From NCBI RefSeq assembly GCF_039523615.1, contig NZ_BAAAFQ010000005.1, positions 1 through 64,000 of the forward strand: DNA of 64,000 nt. The letters are read 5' to 3'. The translations under genes were made by a program, and so were the position numbers. The notes under the pieces are model-generated. The model had not been told where the DNA came from and did no database searches. It saw only the letters and a program-made list of their open reading frames with translations. Within the stretch, counting starts at the first letter, position 1. Every line of letters starts with the position of its first letter. Positions 54,168 through 62,789 of this stretch are shown here, piece by piece. The DNA comes from Psychrosphaera haliotis (GTDB lineage Bacteria > Pseudomonadota > Gammaproteobacteria > Enterobacterales > Alteromonadaceae).

Positions 54168-55286
54168 ATGAAAAAAATATTAACGGTATTCGGAACTCGC
54201 CCTGAAGCTATTAAAATGGCTCCGCTAGTAAAGGCATTAGAGTCGGACTCCCGAATAGAAGCTAAAGTTTGTGTGACAGCACAACATAGAGAGATGTTAG
54301 ACCAGGTATTAGCGTTGTTTGATATCGTGCCTGATTACGACTTGAATTTAATGAAAGCAGGTCAAACGTTACCGGAAGTAACAAGCCGAATCTTATTGGA
54401 GTTAACTCCAGTACTTCAAGAGTTTAAGCCTGATGTTGTATTAGTTCATGGCGATACAGCAACTACGTTTGCTGCTAGTTTAGCATCATATTATGAGCAA
54501 ATATCAGTTGGTCATGTTGAAGCAGGTCTACGAACGGGCGATATTTATTCGCCTTGGCCTGAAGAGGCAAACCGGAAATTAACCGGTGCAATAACGAAAT
54601 ACCACTTTGCCCCAACGGAAACCTCCAAACAAAACCTGTTAAAAGAAAACTTTGACTCTAGCAACATCTTTGTAACAGGTAATACTGTGATTGATGCTTT
54701 GTTAATGGTTAAAGAAAAGGTCGAAATTGATTCAAGACTGAAGCTATCTATGGAAAAAAACTTTGGTTTTTTGAATAATAACAAACGTTTGGTACTTGTT
54801 ACAGGCCACAGAAGAGAAAGCTTTGGTGGCGGTTTTGAACGAATTTGTGAGTCTATTAGCAAACTTGCGTTGCAGTACCCTGATGTTATGTTTTGTTATC
54901 CTGTTCATTTAAATCCAAAGGTACAAGAGCCTGTAAATCGACTGCTAGCTAATTTAAACAATGTTTATTTGATTGAACCGCAACAGTATTTGCCGTTTGT
55001 TTATTTAATGAATCGCTCAAGCATAATCCTAACCGACTCTGGTGGCATTCAAGAGGAAGCGCCAAGTTTAGGTAAGCCAGTATTAGTCATGCGTGATACA
55101 ACAGAGCGACCAGAAGCAGTTGAAGCTGGCACCGTGAAATTAGTCGGAACAGGTGTAGAAAAAATTACCTCTGAAGTATCTAGTTTGTTAAACAACGCTA
55201 ATTCTTACCAAGAAATGAGCTTTGCCCACAACCCTTATGGTGACGGTCAAGCTTGTCAAAGAATTTGTGACATATTAGCTAAATAA
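54168..55286 (+). CDS. wecB: UDP-N-acetylglucosamine 2-epimerase (non-hydrolysing)
   Basis: 372 aa. Signature segments: FGTRPEAIKMAPLVKAL at the start, HGDTATTFAASLASYY (about 95), GHVEAGLRTGDIYSPWPEE (about 115), TGHRRESFGGG (about 210) and LTDSGGIQEEAPSLGKPVLV (about 288). It converts UDP-GlcNAc to UDP-ManNAc in the cytoplasm, feeding the dehydrogenase encoded next. A ribosome site is not evident at the 1-bp gap with wzz, so coupling is likely. Confidence 0.96.
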   Translation: MKKILTVFGTRPEAIKMAPLVKALESDSRIEAKVCVTAQHREMLDQVLALFDIVPDYDLNLMKAGQTLPEVTSRILLELTPVLQEFKPDVVLVHGDTATTFAASLASYYEQISVGHVEAGLRTGDIYSPWPEEANRKLTGAITKYHFAPTETSKQNLLKENFDSSNIFVTGNTVIDALLMVKEKVEIDSRLKLSMEKNFGFLNNNKRLVLVTGHRRESFGGGFERICESISKLALQYPDVMFCYPVHLNPKVQEPVNRLLANLNNVYLIEPQQYLPFVYLMNRSSIILTDSGGIQEEAPSLGKPVLVMRDTTERPEAVEAGTVKLVGTGVEKITSEVSSLLNNANSYQEMSFAHNPYGDGQACQRICDILAK

Positions 55287-55329
55287 GCTCATCACAAAGT
55301 TAATAAATATATTTATAAAGGAAATGCCA

Positions 55330-56601
55330 GTGTCTTTTGAAACGGTATCAGTTATCGGTTTAGGTTATATCGGTTTGCCAACCGCAGCCATGTTTGCATC
55401 ACGTAGGAAAAAAGTAATAGGTGTTGATGTTAACTCACACGCGGTAGATACCATTAACCGTGGAGAGATTCATATTGTAGAACCTGAATTAGATATGGTC
55501 GTTCATGCTGCCGTTACGGAAGGTTATTTAAAAGCAACATTAACACCAGAACCAGCAGATGCCTTTTTAATTGCAGTGCCCACACCTTTTAAAGCCAACA
55601 ATAGTGAAATTCCAGAGCCAGATCTTTGTTATATTGAGGCGGCTGCTAAGTCTATAGCGCCGGTTCTAAAAAAAGGTGATTTAGTTATTTTAGAGTCGAC
55701 TTCTCCAGTAGGCGCAACAGAAAAAATGTCTGGATGGCTAAAAGAATCAAGAACAGATCTTTCATTTCCGCAAGATGATAGTGTAAACCCAGATATTAAT
55801 GTAGCACACTGTCCTGAACGAGTTTTACCTGGGCATGTTGTTCGTGAATTGGTTGAGAATGACCGGGTTATAGGCGGAATGACACCTAAGTGTTCGGAAC
55901 GCTCAATAGAGTTGTACAAAACATTTGTTGAAGGTGAATGTGTTGTTACTAATGCAAGAACTGCAGAAATGGCAAAGCTTACAGAAAACTCTTGTCGTGA
56001 CGTACAGATAGCCTTTGCAAATGAGCTATCTATTATTTGCGACAAGTTAGACATTGACGTATGGGAATTGATATCACTAGCTAATCGTCATCCACGCATT
56101 AATATTCTACAGCCTGGCCCGGGAGTTGGAGGCCATTGCATAGCAGTTGATCCATGGTTTATTGTAAGCGAAACACCAGAGGAGGCTCAGCTGATTCATA
56201 CAGCTCGTAAAGTTAATGACATGAAGCCTGAATGGGTAATTAACAAGGTGAAATTAGCGATTGCAGACTTCTTGATTGCCAACCCAGAGAAAACAGCAAA
56301 AGATGTTACGATAGCATGTTATGGCCTGACGTTTAAGCCAGATATTGATGATCTTAGAGAAAGCCCTGCTTTGAGCATTGCAAAACGTATATTAAAAATA
56401 AACAAAGGTAAAACTATTGCTGTAGAACCCAATATAGGAAAAGTTATAACTGAAGGTTTGGTGTTATTAAGTATTGAAGAAGCAAAATCGGAAGCTGACT
56501 TATCCGTGATTTTGGTCAAGCACAAAGAGTTCTACTCTATAGGGTTTGATAAATTGTATGTAGTTGACACTGTAGGCATTTTAAAAGACAAGGTAAGTTA
56601 G
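55330..56601 (+). CDS. wecC: UDP-N-acetyl-D-mannosamine dehydrogenase
   Basis: 423 aa. The start is set at GTG 55330 (reading MSFETVSVIGLGYIGLP): AAGGAA lies 7 nt upstream and E. coli WecC begins in the same way, whereas the ATG two codons earlier almost touches that ribosome site. The Rossmann motif GLGYIGLPTAA, the catalytic Cys in GPGVGGHCIAVDPWF and the C-terminal TFKPDIDDLRESPAL are present. It oxidises UDP-ManNAc to UDP-ManNAcA. With wecB it makes an acidic amino sugar for the polymer. The next gene overlaps its stop (TAGTG). Confidence 0.95.
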   Translation: MSFETVSVIGLGYIGLPTAAMFASRRKKVIGVDVNSHAVDTINRGEIHIVEPELDMVVHAAVTEGYLKATLTPEPADAFLIAVPTPFKANNSEIPEPDLCYIEAAAKSIAPVLKKGDLVILESTSPVGATEKMSGWLKESRTDLSFPQDDSVNPDINVAHCPERVLPGHVVRELVENDRVIGGMTPKCSERSIELYKTFVEGECVVTNARTAEMAKLTENSCRDVQIAFANELSIICDKLDIDVWELISLANRHPRINILQPGPGVGGHCIAVDPWFIVSETPEEAQLIHTARKVNDMKPEWVINKVKLAIADFLIANPEKTAKDVTIACYGLTFKPDIDDLRESPALSIAKRILKINKGKTIAVEPNIGKVITEGLVLLSIEEAKSEADLSVILVKHKEFYSIGFDKLYVVDTVGILKDKVS

Positions 56602-57788
56602 TGTCAAAAGGACTAATTTATGGAATTGCATTGTTTTTGTTTGCAATTATACCTTTATTTGATTTTATAAATGTGTACGGCGCAGGTGGACGTTACTCAA
56701 TATTTATTCGGGCAGTCTTTTTGTTTGTTGTGCTTTTGGGGGCTTTAAAAACGAAAGAGAATATCCAGATTATTTTCACTGCTATTTTAGCTATTTTATT
56801 TGGAACTTTTATTTCGTTCTTTAATCTTTTGACTGGAACTATCAGCGAGGTGGAGTTTAGTGAAAATATTATTTTTTTAATAAAAATATTTTCACTGCCA
56901 ATCTATTGTTGTTTTTTTTCTAGCCTTAGTCTCCATCGTAAGATGAAAGTATACAAAGTAAGCATGGTTGTTATTTTCTGTTACGTTAGTGCCGTTATAA
57001 TCGGTGCAGTGTTTTCCATCGAGTACTTAAGCAACTATGGGGAAACCGAGCGATTTGGCTTTAAAGGTATAATATCCGCTGGAAATGAAACTGCTAGCTT
57101 TTTTTTGATTGCATTATTCTGGGCTTGTACGGTTCATTTAAAAAAACAAAGCTTAATATCTCTTTTTTTTCTATGTTTAGTAATTGTAGGAAGCCTTATG
57201 ACTGGAACTAAGTCGGCGATATTAATGAATGTTATACTATTAACTGCGATTGCCTATAAACGGTTTGGGTTAAAAGCTTTTGTTTTTCATGCTCCCGCTT
57301 TCCTCAGTGTATTTTTTATTAGTATTTATATTTTCTATTTAAACCTTTCTCCATTAGCATTATTAGTAGATGGTAGTATCGCATATTTCAAATTTCAACT
57401 TTCAAATAGCGCCAGCGGGAATTGGCTTACATTGTTGTTGTCAGGAAGAGATTATAAGTTAGAGCAGGTATGGAGCGGTTTTATTGCTCAGCATCCGCAA
57501 AGTTTGATTTTAGGAGGCTACCCTTTTGGTAGGTATAGTGTGGAAATGGATTTTTTTGACCTCATATTCACTGCTGGTGGGGTGTTAACCAGTATTTATT
57601 GTGTTTTAGTTTTTGAGGTGTTGAGAAAAAATCAATTTTTAAAGAAAGGTCCGAATAGGCCGATAAACGTTTCATTTTTGTTAGCAATTTTTGTTGTTTC
57701 ATTTTTTGGTGGGCATTTTCTATACTCTGGGGTGGGTGTGATTTTTTTAGCGTTGTTTTTTACGGTATTAAATAGAAATGAATGCTAA
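56601..57788 (+). CDS. Probable O-antigen/capsule polymerase (Wzy-like)
   Basis: 395 aa, about ten hydrophobic segments from the first residue to the end and a hydrophilic periplasmic loop at about 265-310 (SGRDYKLEQVWSGFIAQHP), the layout of Wzy polymerases. Sequence identity to any specific Wzy is not recognised, as usual for this fast-evolving family. The GTG start overlaps the wecC stop. It is followed by the flippase-like gene with an 11-bp overlap. The DNA becomes noticeably richer in T and A here. Confidence 0.75.
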   Translation: MSKGLIYGIALFLFAIIPLFDFINVYGAGGRYSIFIRAVFLFVVLLGALKTKENIQIIFTAILAILFGTFISFFNLLTGTISEVEFSENIIFLIKIFSLPIYCCFFSSLSLHRKMKVYKVSMVVIFCYVSAVIIGAVFSIEYLSNYGETERFGFKGIISAGNETASFFLIALFWACTVHLKKQSLISLFFLCLVIVGSLMTGTKSAILMNVILLTAIAYKRFGLKAFVFHAPAFLSVFFISIYIFYLNLSPLALLVDGSIAYFKFQLSNSASGNWLTLLLSGRDYKLEQVWSGFIAQHPQSLILGGYPFGRYSVEMDFFDLIFTAGGVLTSIYCVLVFEVLRKNQFLKKGPNRPINVSFLLAIFVVSFFGGHFLYSGVGVIFLALFFTVLNRNEC

Positions 57789-58983
57789 GTTTTTAGCTCT
57801 TATAGCTACAGGGATGCCAGGTTTGCATAAGCTGCTTTCTTTAGTAGCAGCAACGGCCGTTTGGGGTAGCGTTGGCGGCGGTGTTTATGCTGTAGAGTTT
57901 GCGCTTATTTATTTTCTGTGTATTTTTTCATCATCAGGCATTAATGCATTAATATTAAAAGAAGTGCCGGCTAATAAAACTGAAAAACGAATTGAAATAC
58001 TATGTACTGCAATATTAAGTTCTCTAGGTATCTCTTTTTTGACATTGGTTATTTGGTTGATTGCTGCACATATGTTTCCTTTGCTTAATAGTGATTATAA
58101 ATTTGGTGTTATTTTATTTGTAATGTCAATTTCTGTTTATCAACAGATAAGGATGTTTCTTTTAGCAACTAAATGCTATTACAGGCTTATAGCATTTGAT
58201 ACGCTGCTATTACTTAACTTCGTTTTACCAATATTTATATTTACAATAGAAAAATATTTTCTTTTTGCGCCTTTGGGTAGCGTATTAATTATTGGAGGAT
58301 ATTTTGTAATATTTGAACTGTATAAAAACTCCCGGATAGACATTCCAATGTTTTTGAATGGCACAGTGGCACTCTATACGTTTAATATATTGGTCAGTAC
58401 AGGGATTATAGCGATTTTCCCTAAAGTTATTGACTTTTATTGGGGGGTGGAAAATGCAAATAAGGTTGCTATGTTGATGTCTGTTTTTGGGTTTTTTACA
58501 TTGTTTTCTAGAGGGTTGAGCAACTACTATTCTCCCGATTTATCTAATGCGATTAATTCAAAGGGAAATACAAAGATTATTCTTGAGAAGTTTAGAAACG
58601 TGGTGAAGATTGTATTCTTAATTTCTGGAGTATTTTCAATCATAGTGATTACTAGTTTAGTTTACCTAAATCTAGGTGCAGTTAACCCGTTCGTATCAAA
58701 TAACTTTCTGCTACTAGGAGTGTTTCTTTTTACGTTAGCCCCATCGTTTTCTGTTCCAGAGGGGCTTTTGCTTTTCTTTGCTTCAAAGCAAAAATACAAC
58801 GTATCTTCGAATATGGCATACTCGTTATTTTTTGTTGTACTTTCTGTGTTAATTAGCAGAAAAGTAGGTGTTACAATGGAATGGTACATTCTAGTTCTTT
58901 CTCTTGCTAGTTTTGCGAGAGTCGTTTATTTACGTCAAAAGGTAAAAGGTTTTTATAAATATGCAAGCAGTAATAATAACTAG
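57778..58983 (+). CDS. Probable polysaccharide flippase (Wzx/MATE-like)
   Basis: 401 aa with about twelve membrane helices and an N-terminal region (LHKLLSLVAATAVWGSVGGG, then LCIFSSSGINALILKEVPAN) like the Wzx/polysaccharide biosynthesis family of the MOP superfamily. FFTLFSRGLSNYYSPDLSNA near residue 240 fits the second half. It would flip undecaprenyl-linked repeat units across the inner membrane. Neighbourhood with wzy and wzz supports this; sequence alone is not decisive. Confidence 0.75.
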   Translation: MNAKFLALIATGMPGLHKLLSLVAATAVWGSVGGGVYAVEFALIYFLCIFSSSGINALILKEVPANKTEKRIEILCTAILSSLGISFLTLVIWLIAAHMFPLLNSDYKFGVILFVMSISVYQQIRMFLLATKCYYRLIAFDTLLLLNFVLPIFIFTIEKYFLFAPLGSVLIIGGYFVIFELYKNSRIDIPMFLNGTVALYTFNILVSTGIIAIFPKVIDFYWGVENANKVAMLMSVFGFFTLFSRGLSNYYSPDLSNAINSKGNTKIILEKFRNVVKIVFLISGVFSIIVITSLVYLNLGAVNPFVSNNFLLLGVFLFTLAPSFSVPEGLLLFFASKQKYNVSSNMAYSLFFVVLSVLISRKVGVTMEWYILVLSLASFARVVYLRQKVKGFYKYASSNNN

Positions 58984-60010
58984 TCTTATAGATTTTGAGA
59001 AGCTCGAAAGTCAATGGGCCGACATTTCTGGGGAGACATCTGTATTTTCAGAGTATGTCTGGCTCAAGTCTCAATGGGAAAGCGGTTGTTTAGACGTGAG
59101 ATTGATTTGCATATTTGATGGTGAGGCTCTAATTGGAGCTCTTCCTCTTCAGGTTGTGGAATATAGATTTCTTTGGAAGAGAATTAAGGTGTTGACGGCC
59201 CTAAACAATAAGTATTCTGATTATGTGGACGTAATTATTAGTGGCGGTGTAAGTCGTGTTAAAGTAATTGCGAAAATTTCGAAATCTATTTCACAACTAT
59301 ATAATGAAGTGGATTTTGTGAAGATCGATAACCTATCTAGCGGTGAGCGTAACTGTAGGTTGTTGTTAAGGCACCTTAAAGATATGCAGGGGTATAAGTT
59401 ATACTATCAAAATGTAACAACCCCTCGACTTAAATTTGATAATTTCAGTGAGATACCAAACAAGCAGGCCAAAGATGTTGAGCGTAGGTTGAAAAAACTT
59501 AAGAAAAATCATGTGATTAAGTTTAATCATCAAGACGGTGTTAAAGGTTTAGGTGGGCAGTGGTTTAAGTTAGTGGAATTCCACAAGAATAAGTTTCCAA
59601 ATATTGGCTTTAATACCCCCAAGCAACAAAGTTTCTATAGGAAATTATTTGAAAACGGTTTTGAGCAGTTTGTTGAGTTTTCATATATGGAAATTGATGG
59701 AAAGGTCGTAGCCTGCCACTTTGGTTTTAAGAAAAACTCAAAAGTATATTATTATATCCCTAGCTTTGACAAAGAGTACCAAAAACACTCAGTTGGTATG
59801 ATGTTACTATTTAGCATTGTGGAACATTATAAGTCACTTGGTTTCAATGAGTTTGACATGTTACGGGGCGCAGAGGCTTACAAGCGTTATTTCTTGACAG
59901 ACGAGTACTTAAATATGTCTTTCTGTGCGACAAATAAAGGGTTATTAAAGCGAGTTCTATTACTGTGTTTTTCTTTGTTCAAAAATAGGCCGTTTAAAAA
60001 TGAGGCTTAA
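58961..60010 (+). CDS. FemAB/BioF2-like GNAT acyltransferase
   Basis: 349 aa, soluble. It has the two-domain layout of FemAB/CelD (BcsL)-like acyltransferases: an N-terminal domain with TSVFSEYVWLKSQWESG and an acceptor-binding region (about 25-150), then a C-terminal GNAT-like domain with GKVVACHFGFKKNSKVYYYI and DKEYQKHSVGMMLLFSIVEH (about 245-300) and the GLNEFDMLRGAEAYK-like segment (seen as GFNEFDMLRGAEAYKRYF). Such proteins transfer acyl or aminoacyl groups to sugars or peptides. It overlaps the flippase gene by 23 bp and the next gene by 11 bp. Substrate unknown. Confidence 0.75.
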   Translation: MQAVIITSLIDFEKLESQWADISGETSVFSEYVWLKSQWESGCLDVRLICIFDGEALIGALPLQVVEYRFLWKRIKVLTALNNKYSDYVDVIISGGVSRVKVIAKISKSISQLYNEVDFVKIDNLSSGERNCRLLLRHLKDMQGYKLYYQNVTTPRLKFDNFSEIPNKQAKDVERRLKKLKKNHVIKFNHQDGVKGLGGQWFKLVEFHKNKFPNIGFNTPKQQSFYRKLFENGFEQFVEFSYMEIDGKVVACHFGFKKNSKVYYYIPSFDKEYQKHSVGMMLLFSIVEHYKSLGFNEFDMLRGAEAYKRYFLTDEYLNMSFCATNKGLLKRVLLLCFSLFKNRPFKNEA

Positions 60011-60584
60011 AATTTTAAAAAAACTCTTTTATCGTATTAGAAAGAGATTGAATTCCAATGTTTGTCTCGAGATTTTTGAGATTGAAGGTGGTAAATCGGA
60101 GGTTTTATTACCAAACGGCTTAAATGCTAAGGTTGTTAGCACACAATCGGAGTTACAAAGCCTTCAGCTTAAAAATTGTTACTGTTTGGGTATCGTCGAA
60201 AAAGAAATTGAAAAAGGGAGTCAAATCTTACTGTTTGTTGAAAATAGCATAATTGTACATTTTTCTTGTTTTACAAATAAACATATGTATGCAGGCGAAG
60301 TGAGGCGTACTTTTTGTTTTCCTAAAGGCAGCCTTTATATATACAACTGTTATACGAAAACCAGTCACCGCAATAGGAAGTTGTATTTTTATGCTTTATC
60401 CATCATTTCAGGGCAGTCTAAAGGTGAAGTTTTTATTGCGTCTCTAGTTGAAAATCTAGGATCTATTCACATTATAAAGAAAGTTGGTTTTAAATCTGTT
60501 GGGCTTATTTACTATACCTCATTTATGTTCTTTGAAAATGTTTCGAGTGAACTGTTACAAACAAAAATAGAGATTAGGCATTAG
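60000..60584 (+). CDS. Putative small GNAT-like acyltransferase
   Basis: 194 aa, not firmly recognised. A basic N-terminus (KKLFYRIRKRLNSN) precedes beta-rich segments and a late region TSHRNRKLYFYALSIISGQS followed by VFIASLVENLGSIHIIKKVGF. This resembles the GNAT motif A/B pattern, in which the acceptor-side helix is followed by a strand and N-x-x-S-x-x-x-x-x-x-K-x-G-F. It overlaps the upstream acyltransferase gene and is 1 bp from the deacetylase gene, so a joint role in modifying the polymer is likely. No direct evidence for substrate. Confidence 0.6.
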   Translation: MRLKILKKLFYRIRKRLNSNVCLEIFEIEGGKSEVLLPNGLNAKVVSTQSELQSLQLKNCYCLGIVEKEIEKGSQILLFVENSIIVHFSCFTNKHMYAGEVRRTFCFPKGSLYIYNCYTKTSHRNRKLYFYALSIISGQSKGEVFIASLVENLGSIHIIKKVGFKSVGLIYYTSFMFFENVSSELLQTKIEIRH

Positions 60585-60585
60585 A

Positions 60586-61728
60586 ATGATTAAAATTTCA
60601 AAATGGTCTAGAGGGTTCAGAAGTCCATTGTTGTTTATGGTCGATGACTTGGCTAATATTTACTTTTCTAGGGAAGGTGGAGACTGGGGAGGGAAAACGA
60701 CCGAAAAAGATGGGCTTTTTAGTTTTCTAGAGGAGCATTTTGTTGCTAGATGTTCGGGTTTAAGGTTTACATTTTTTTTAGTGGCAGGCGTTCGAACTAT
60801 TCAGTCCTCCGGAGATTATGACTATGCACGCAGTTGTGATGTTGGGGCGTTTCCTGATTTTATAAAATATATAGAAAGTAAAGGTCATGAAATCGCCTAT
60901 CATGGTCTGACCCATGGTACGCTATTGCCGAACCGTCAGTTTGTGCAGGAGTGGTCGGCTTTTGAGAGTTTAGAGGAAGCAACAGAAACGACACAAAAAG
61001 GGCTTTCGATAGTATCAAAGGCACTAGGGAGGACTATCCGTGGAGGGAAATTCTGTGGGTACGAAAGCGGTAGTTATGGGCACAACTCATTAGTTGAAAA
61101 CAATATTGCGTGGTGGTTTGATAAGTGGGACGAGAATGAATTGGCACGCCCTGATGGAGAGCTAATAGATTCTGTCTTTTATTTCCCATCTAATGTGGAT
61201 TGTTCTAGGTACGGTTTGGAGCAAATATTTAATGTTCCACTTAAGAAATACCTAACTTCTAATTACAGAAGTTTTTTTCATGGCTCTATAAAAAGAAAAA
61301 TATCAAAAATATATCAAAATCAGGGTATTATAACACTTCAAGAACACACTTCTCCCTTGAGGACTGATGGGGTTATCCAGTACCCTAATGTTGTTTCAGA
61401 TAAACCACAAATACAAACTATTTTGGACTATATAAGTGATATGAGTATTTGGTATGCGACTGCAACAGAGGTTTATTGTTACATCATGATGAGAAGAAAT
61501 ACCAAGTTGCTTGAAACAGATAACGAATTAGTAATTGTGTTCACAGGCTCCTCAAAACTGCTCAATTATTTGATTGGGGAAAATACAGAAATAACAATAT
61601 TACTTGATAGAAACATTGAATTACCCATAGGTTATAAGGTCGAGTGCAATAAAAATGGAATGTTTTTTCAAATTCCAGCAAGAAAACTACAACAACCTTT
61701 ACAGTTTAAAAAATGCAAAGGGTTGTAA
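60586..61728 (+). CDS. Polysaccharide deacetylase-like (NodB-fold) protein
   Basis: 380 aa. Early motif LLFMVDDLANIYF supplies the acidic pair normally seen as T-F-D-D-G, and GHEIAYHGLTHGTLLPN (about 103-119) supplies the two metal-binding His residues of carbohydrate esterase family 4. RGGKFCGYESGSYG (about 152) corresponds to the third motif region. The C-terminal part beyond about 300 is unassigned. It may remove an N-acetyl group from a sugar of the repeat unit or precursor, opening a site for the nearby acyltransferases. No signal peptide, so cytoplasmic action is expected. Confidence 0.72.
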   Translation: MIKISKWSRGFRSPLLFMVDDLANIYFSREGGDWGGKTTEKDGLFSFLEEHFVARCSGLRFTFFLVAGVRTIQSSGDYDYARSCDVGAFPDFIKYIESKGHEIAYHGLTHGTLLPNRQFVQEWSAFESLEEATETTQKGLSIVSKALGRTIRGGKFCGYESGSYGHNSLVENNIAWWFDKWDENELARPDGELIDSVFYFPSNVDCSRYGLEQIFNVPLKKYLTSNYRSFFHGSIKRKISKIYQNQGIITLQEHTSPLRTDGVIQYPNVVSDKPQIQTILDYISDMSIWYATATEVYCYIMMRRNTKLLETDNELVIVFTGSSKLLNYLIGENTEITILLDRNIELPIGYKVECNKNGMFFQIPARKLQQPLQFKKCKGL

Positions 61729-61729
61729 T

Positions 61730-62782
61730 GTGAGAAAAAAAATAGTTGTTATTGGGCCGGATATAAATTCGAATGGTGGTGTGGCGAAGCAGTTATCAGG
61801 CTATCCAAGTATTTTCGCTGGCAAGGTAGACATACGCTTTTTATATACATACAAAGATGCTTCTAAACTTAAAAAAATTTATATTTTGTTTCTAGCATTA
61901 GTAAAGCTCGTTTACTTGTTTTTATCATATAAACCAGACCTTATTCATATTCACTGTGCAAGCAATGCCAGTTTTTATCGTAAATCCTTATTTGTATTAC
62001 TTTGTAGATTATTTAGATTCAAATATATATTTCATATTCATGGTGGGGGTTTTGAAATATTCTATAAGAAATCAAAATATTTAAACAAACTTTTTATAAA
62101 ACATGTTTTGATTAATTCAAAAAGAGTTATTGTAGTCTCTCAGTACTTTTTTAACTTTTTCTCGACTGTTGTGGAATTGACAAATATAACATTAATCCAC
62201 AATTACTCTCTGATGAACGCCAATGACAAAAGCCGTGTACTCCCTAAAGCCGGCGCTAGCCTATTGTATATGGGTAGAATTAGCAGAAATAAAGGCTTTT
62301 TAGACTTTTGTAATGTTGCAAAAGCCTTGATTGAAGGGGGGTATAATTTAACTTACTATATCGCTGGGATTGACGAAGAGGGCTTGTTGCGTTCAGAAGA
62401 GTATAAGTCTATTGAATCCAACTGTAAGTATTTAGGCTGGGTCAATGAGCTTGAAAAGAAAGCTGTGCTAGAGAAGTCCACATTACTATTATCACCAAGT
62501 TATTTTGAGTCATTTGGATTGGCAGCGTTGGAAGCTAGTCTATCCGGTGTCCCTGTGGTAGCTTATAATGTGGGTGGTTTAGCAGATGTTATTGTAAATG
62601 GTCAAACTGGTCTTTTAGCTCATCCGGGAGACTTAGATGAATTAGAGAGAGCAGTCAGAAAAATATTAGATAGTGAAAGATTGTATTCTGACTTAAGTAA
62701 ATCCGGGCTCACATACACAAACCTAAAATTTTCTGAATCGGTTTATACCCGAAAACTAACATCAATTTATTTATCAACATAA
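61730..62782 (+). CDS. Family 4 glycosyltransferase
   Basis: 350 aa when begun at GTG 61730 (reading MRKKIVVIGPDINSNGGVAK), with AAGGG 7-8 nt upstream; the longer ATG reading overlaps the deacetylase gene by 74 bp and is rejected. The GT-B fold shows GGVAKQLSGYP near the N-terminus, an HIHCAS/FHIHGGGFE pair (about 70-100), LLYMGRISRNKGFLDF (about 178) and the nucleotide-binding SYFESFGLAALEASLSGVPV (about 258) with GLADVIVNGQTGLL. Retaining sugar transferase acting on the lipid-linked repeat unit; donor and acceptor unknown. Confidence 0.9.
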   Translation: MRKKIVVIGPDINSNGGVAKQLSGYPSIFAGKVDIRFLYTYKDASKLKKIYILFLALVKLVYLFLSYKPDLIHIHCASNASFYRKSLFVLLCRLFRFKYIFHIHGGGFEIFYKKSKYLNKLFIKHVLINSKRVIVVSQYFFNFFSTVVELTNITLIHNYSLMNANDKSRVLPKAGASLLYMGRISRNKGFLDFCNVAKALIEGGYNLTYYIAGIDEEGLLRSEEYKSIESNCKYLGWVNELEKKAVLEKSTLLLSPSYFESFGLAALEASLSGVPVVAYNVGGLADVIVNGQTGLLAHPGDLDELERAVRKILDSERLYSDLSKSGLTYTNLKFSESVYTRKLTSIYLST

Positions 62783-62789
62783 GTGCACC

